5,323 nucleotides of DNA from Chloroflexi bacterium UBA6265. GTDB taxonomy: Bacteria > Chloroflexota > Chloroflexia > Thermomicrobiales > UBA6265. The translations under genes and the position numbers were made by a program. The notes beneath the pieces were generated by a model. That model had not been told where the DNA came from and made no database searches. It saw only the letters and a list, made by a program, of their open reading frames with translations. The stretch is from the NCBI GenBank assembly GCA_002440805.1, contig DJVD01000097.1, positions 1-5,323 on the forward strand, written 5' to 3'. How positions within the stretch are numbered: position 1 is the first letter of the stretch; the number at the start of each line of letters is the position of its first letter. Shown one piece after another: positions 5,232-5,323 of the stretch.

Positions 5232-5323
5232 CTAGTGCTGCTCGTTAATCTGCACGCGCACCCCATTCGGGTCAGTCACGGTGAAGTAGCGACCAGCGCC
5301 TTCGAGGGTGGAGATTTCGGATG
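5232..5323 (-). CDS. VOC-family (glyoxalase/bleomycin-resistance fold) protein, C-terminal end (partial)
   Basis: The frame is open from the right edge of the window to a TAG at 5232-5234, giving 30 complete codons. The peptide ends with GRYFTVTDPNGVRVQINEQH. The aromatic-x-V/D-x-DPxGxxxxI pattern is the last beta-strand hairpin of the vicinal-oxygen-chelate fold. The position that is usually the metal-binding Glu (DPDGNxIEL) is Gln here (VRVQI), as in several VOC proteins that do not use the standard metal site; a caveat is that only this end is visible. The stop is immediately followed by the nitroreductase ATG (TAGATG), which makes it the first visible gene of the cluster. Its start and promoter lie outside the window. 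Confidence 0.75.
   Translation of the reverse strand, partial: SEISTLEGAGRYFTVTDPNGVRVQINEQH

Noticed and set aside
1..5323. tRNA genes, CRISPR arrays, insertion sequence ends or toxin-antitoxin pairs
   Set aside because: I looked for cloverleaf-like segments, regularly spaced repeats, transposase motifs and small paired genes on both strands and saw none.

Overview
The window is a compact, moderately GC-rich bacterial chromosomal segment with no visible mobile elements, RNA genes or CRISPR. Almost everything is on the minus strand, except the tail of one transporter gene at the left edge. The closest relative I recognise for the metal transporter is mycobacterial (Rv2025c-like). Overall gene style would fit an actinobacterium or a Chloroflexota/Thermomicrobia-type bacterium; this is a low-confidence guess from protein flavour, and no phylogenetic marker is present.

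Left part (1-1710): the C-terminal end of a major facilitator transporter (plus strand) converges on a two-gene metal-efflux operon read leftward. That operon is a CsoR/RcnR-family repressor followed 13 nt later by a cation diffusion facilitator (CDF) with a histidine-rich N-terminus. The repressor carries an H-C-H-C ligand pattern (as in the nickel sensor InrS). It is preceded by a clear promoter (TTGCGT-17-TATCAT) directly abutting a G/C-tract palindrome that looks like a CsoR-class operator and also supplies the Shine-Dalgarno G-tract. The likely logic is that metal binding releases the repressor and the CDF pumps the metal out.

Middle (1711-2512): a spacer with a 12-bp bulged stem-loop, one small single-pass membrane protein of unknown function with its own possible promoter, and a second spacer with an imperfect inverted repeat.

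Right part (2513-5323): a tightly packed minus-strand cluster of four genes, in transcription order: VOC (glyoxalase-fold) protein (only its last 30 codons are in the window), nitroreductase-family flavoprotein, diacylglycerol-kinase-family lipid kinase, and an App1-type HAD phosphatidate phosphatase. Junctions are TAG immediately followed by ATG, a 3-nt gap, and a 23-nt overlap, so the four are probably co-transcribed. The last two would catalyse opposite reactions (lipid phosphorylation versus phosphatidate dephosphorylation). The phosphatase also carries a helical N-terminal region of about 160 residues with a hint of internal duplication. I consider this kinase/phosphatase pair and the compact metal-regulatory region the most interesting parts of the window.
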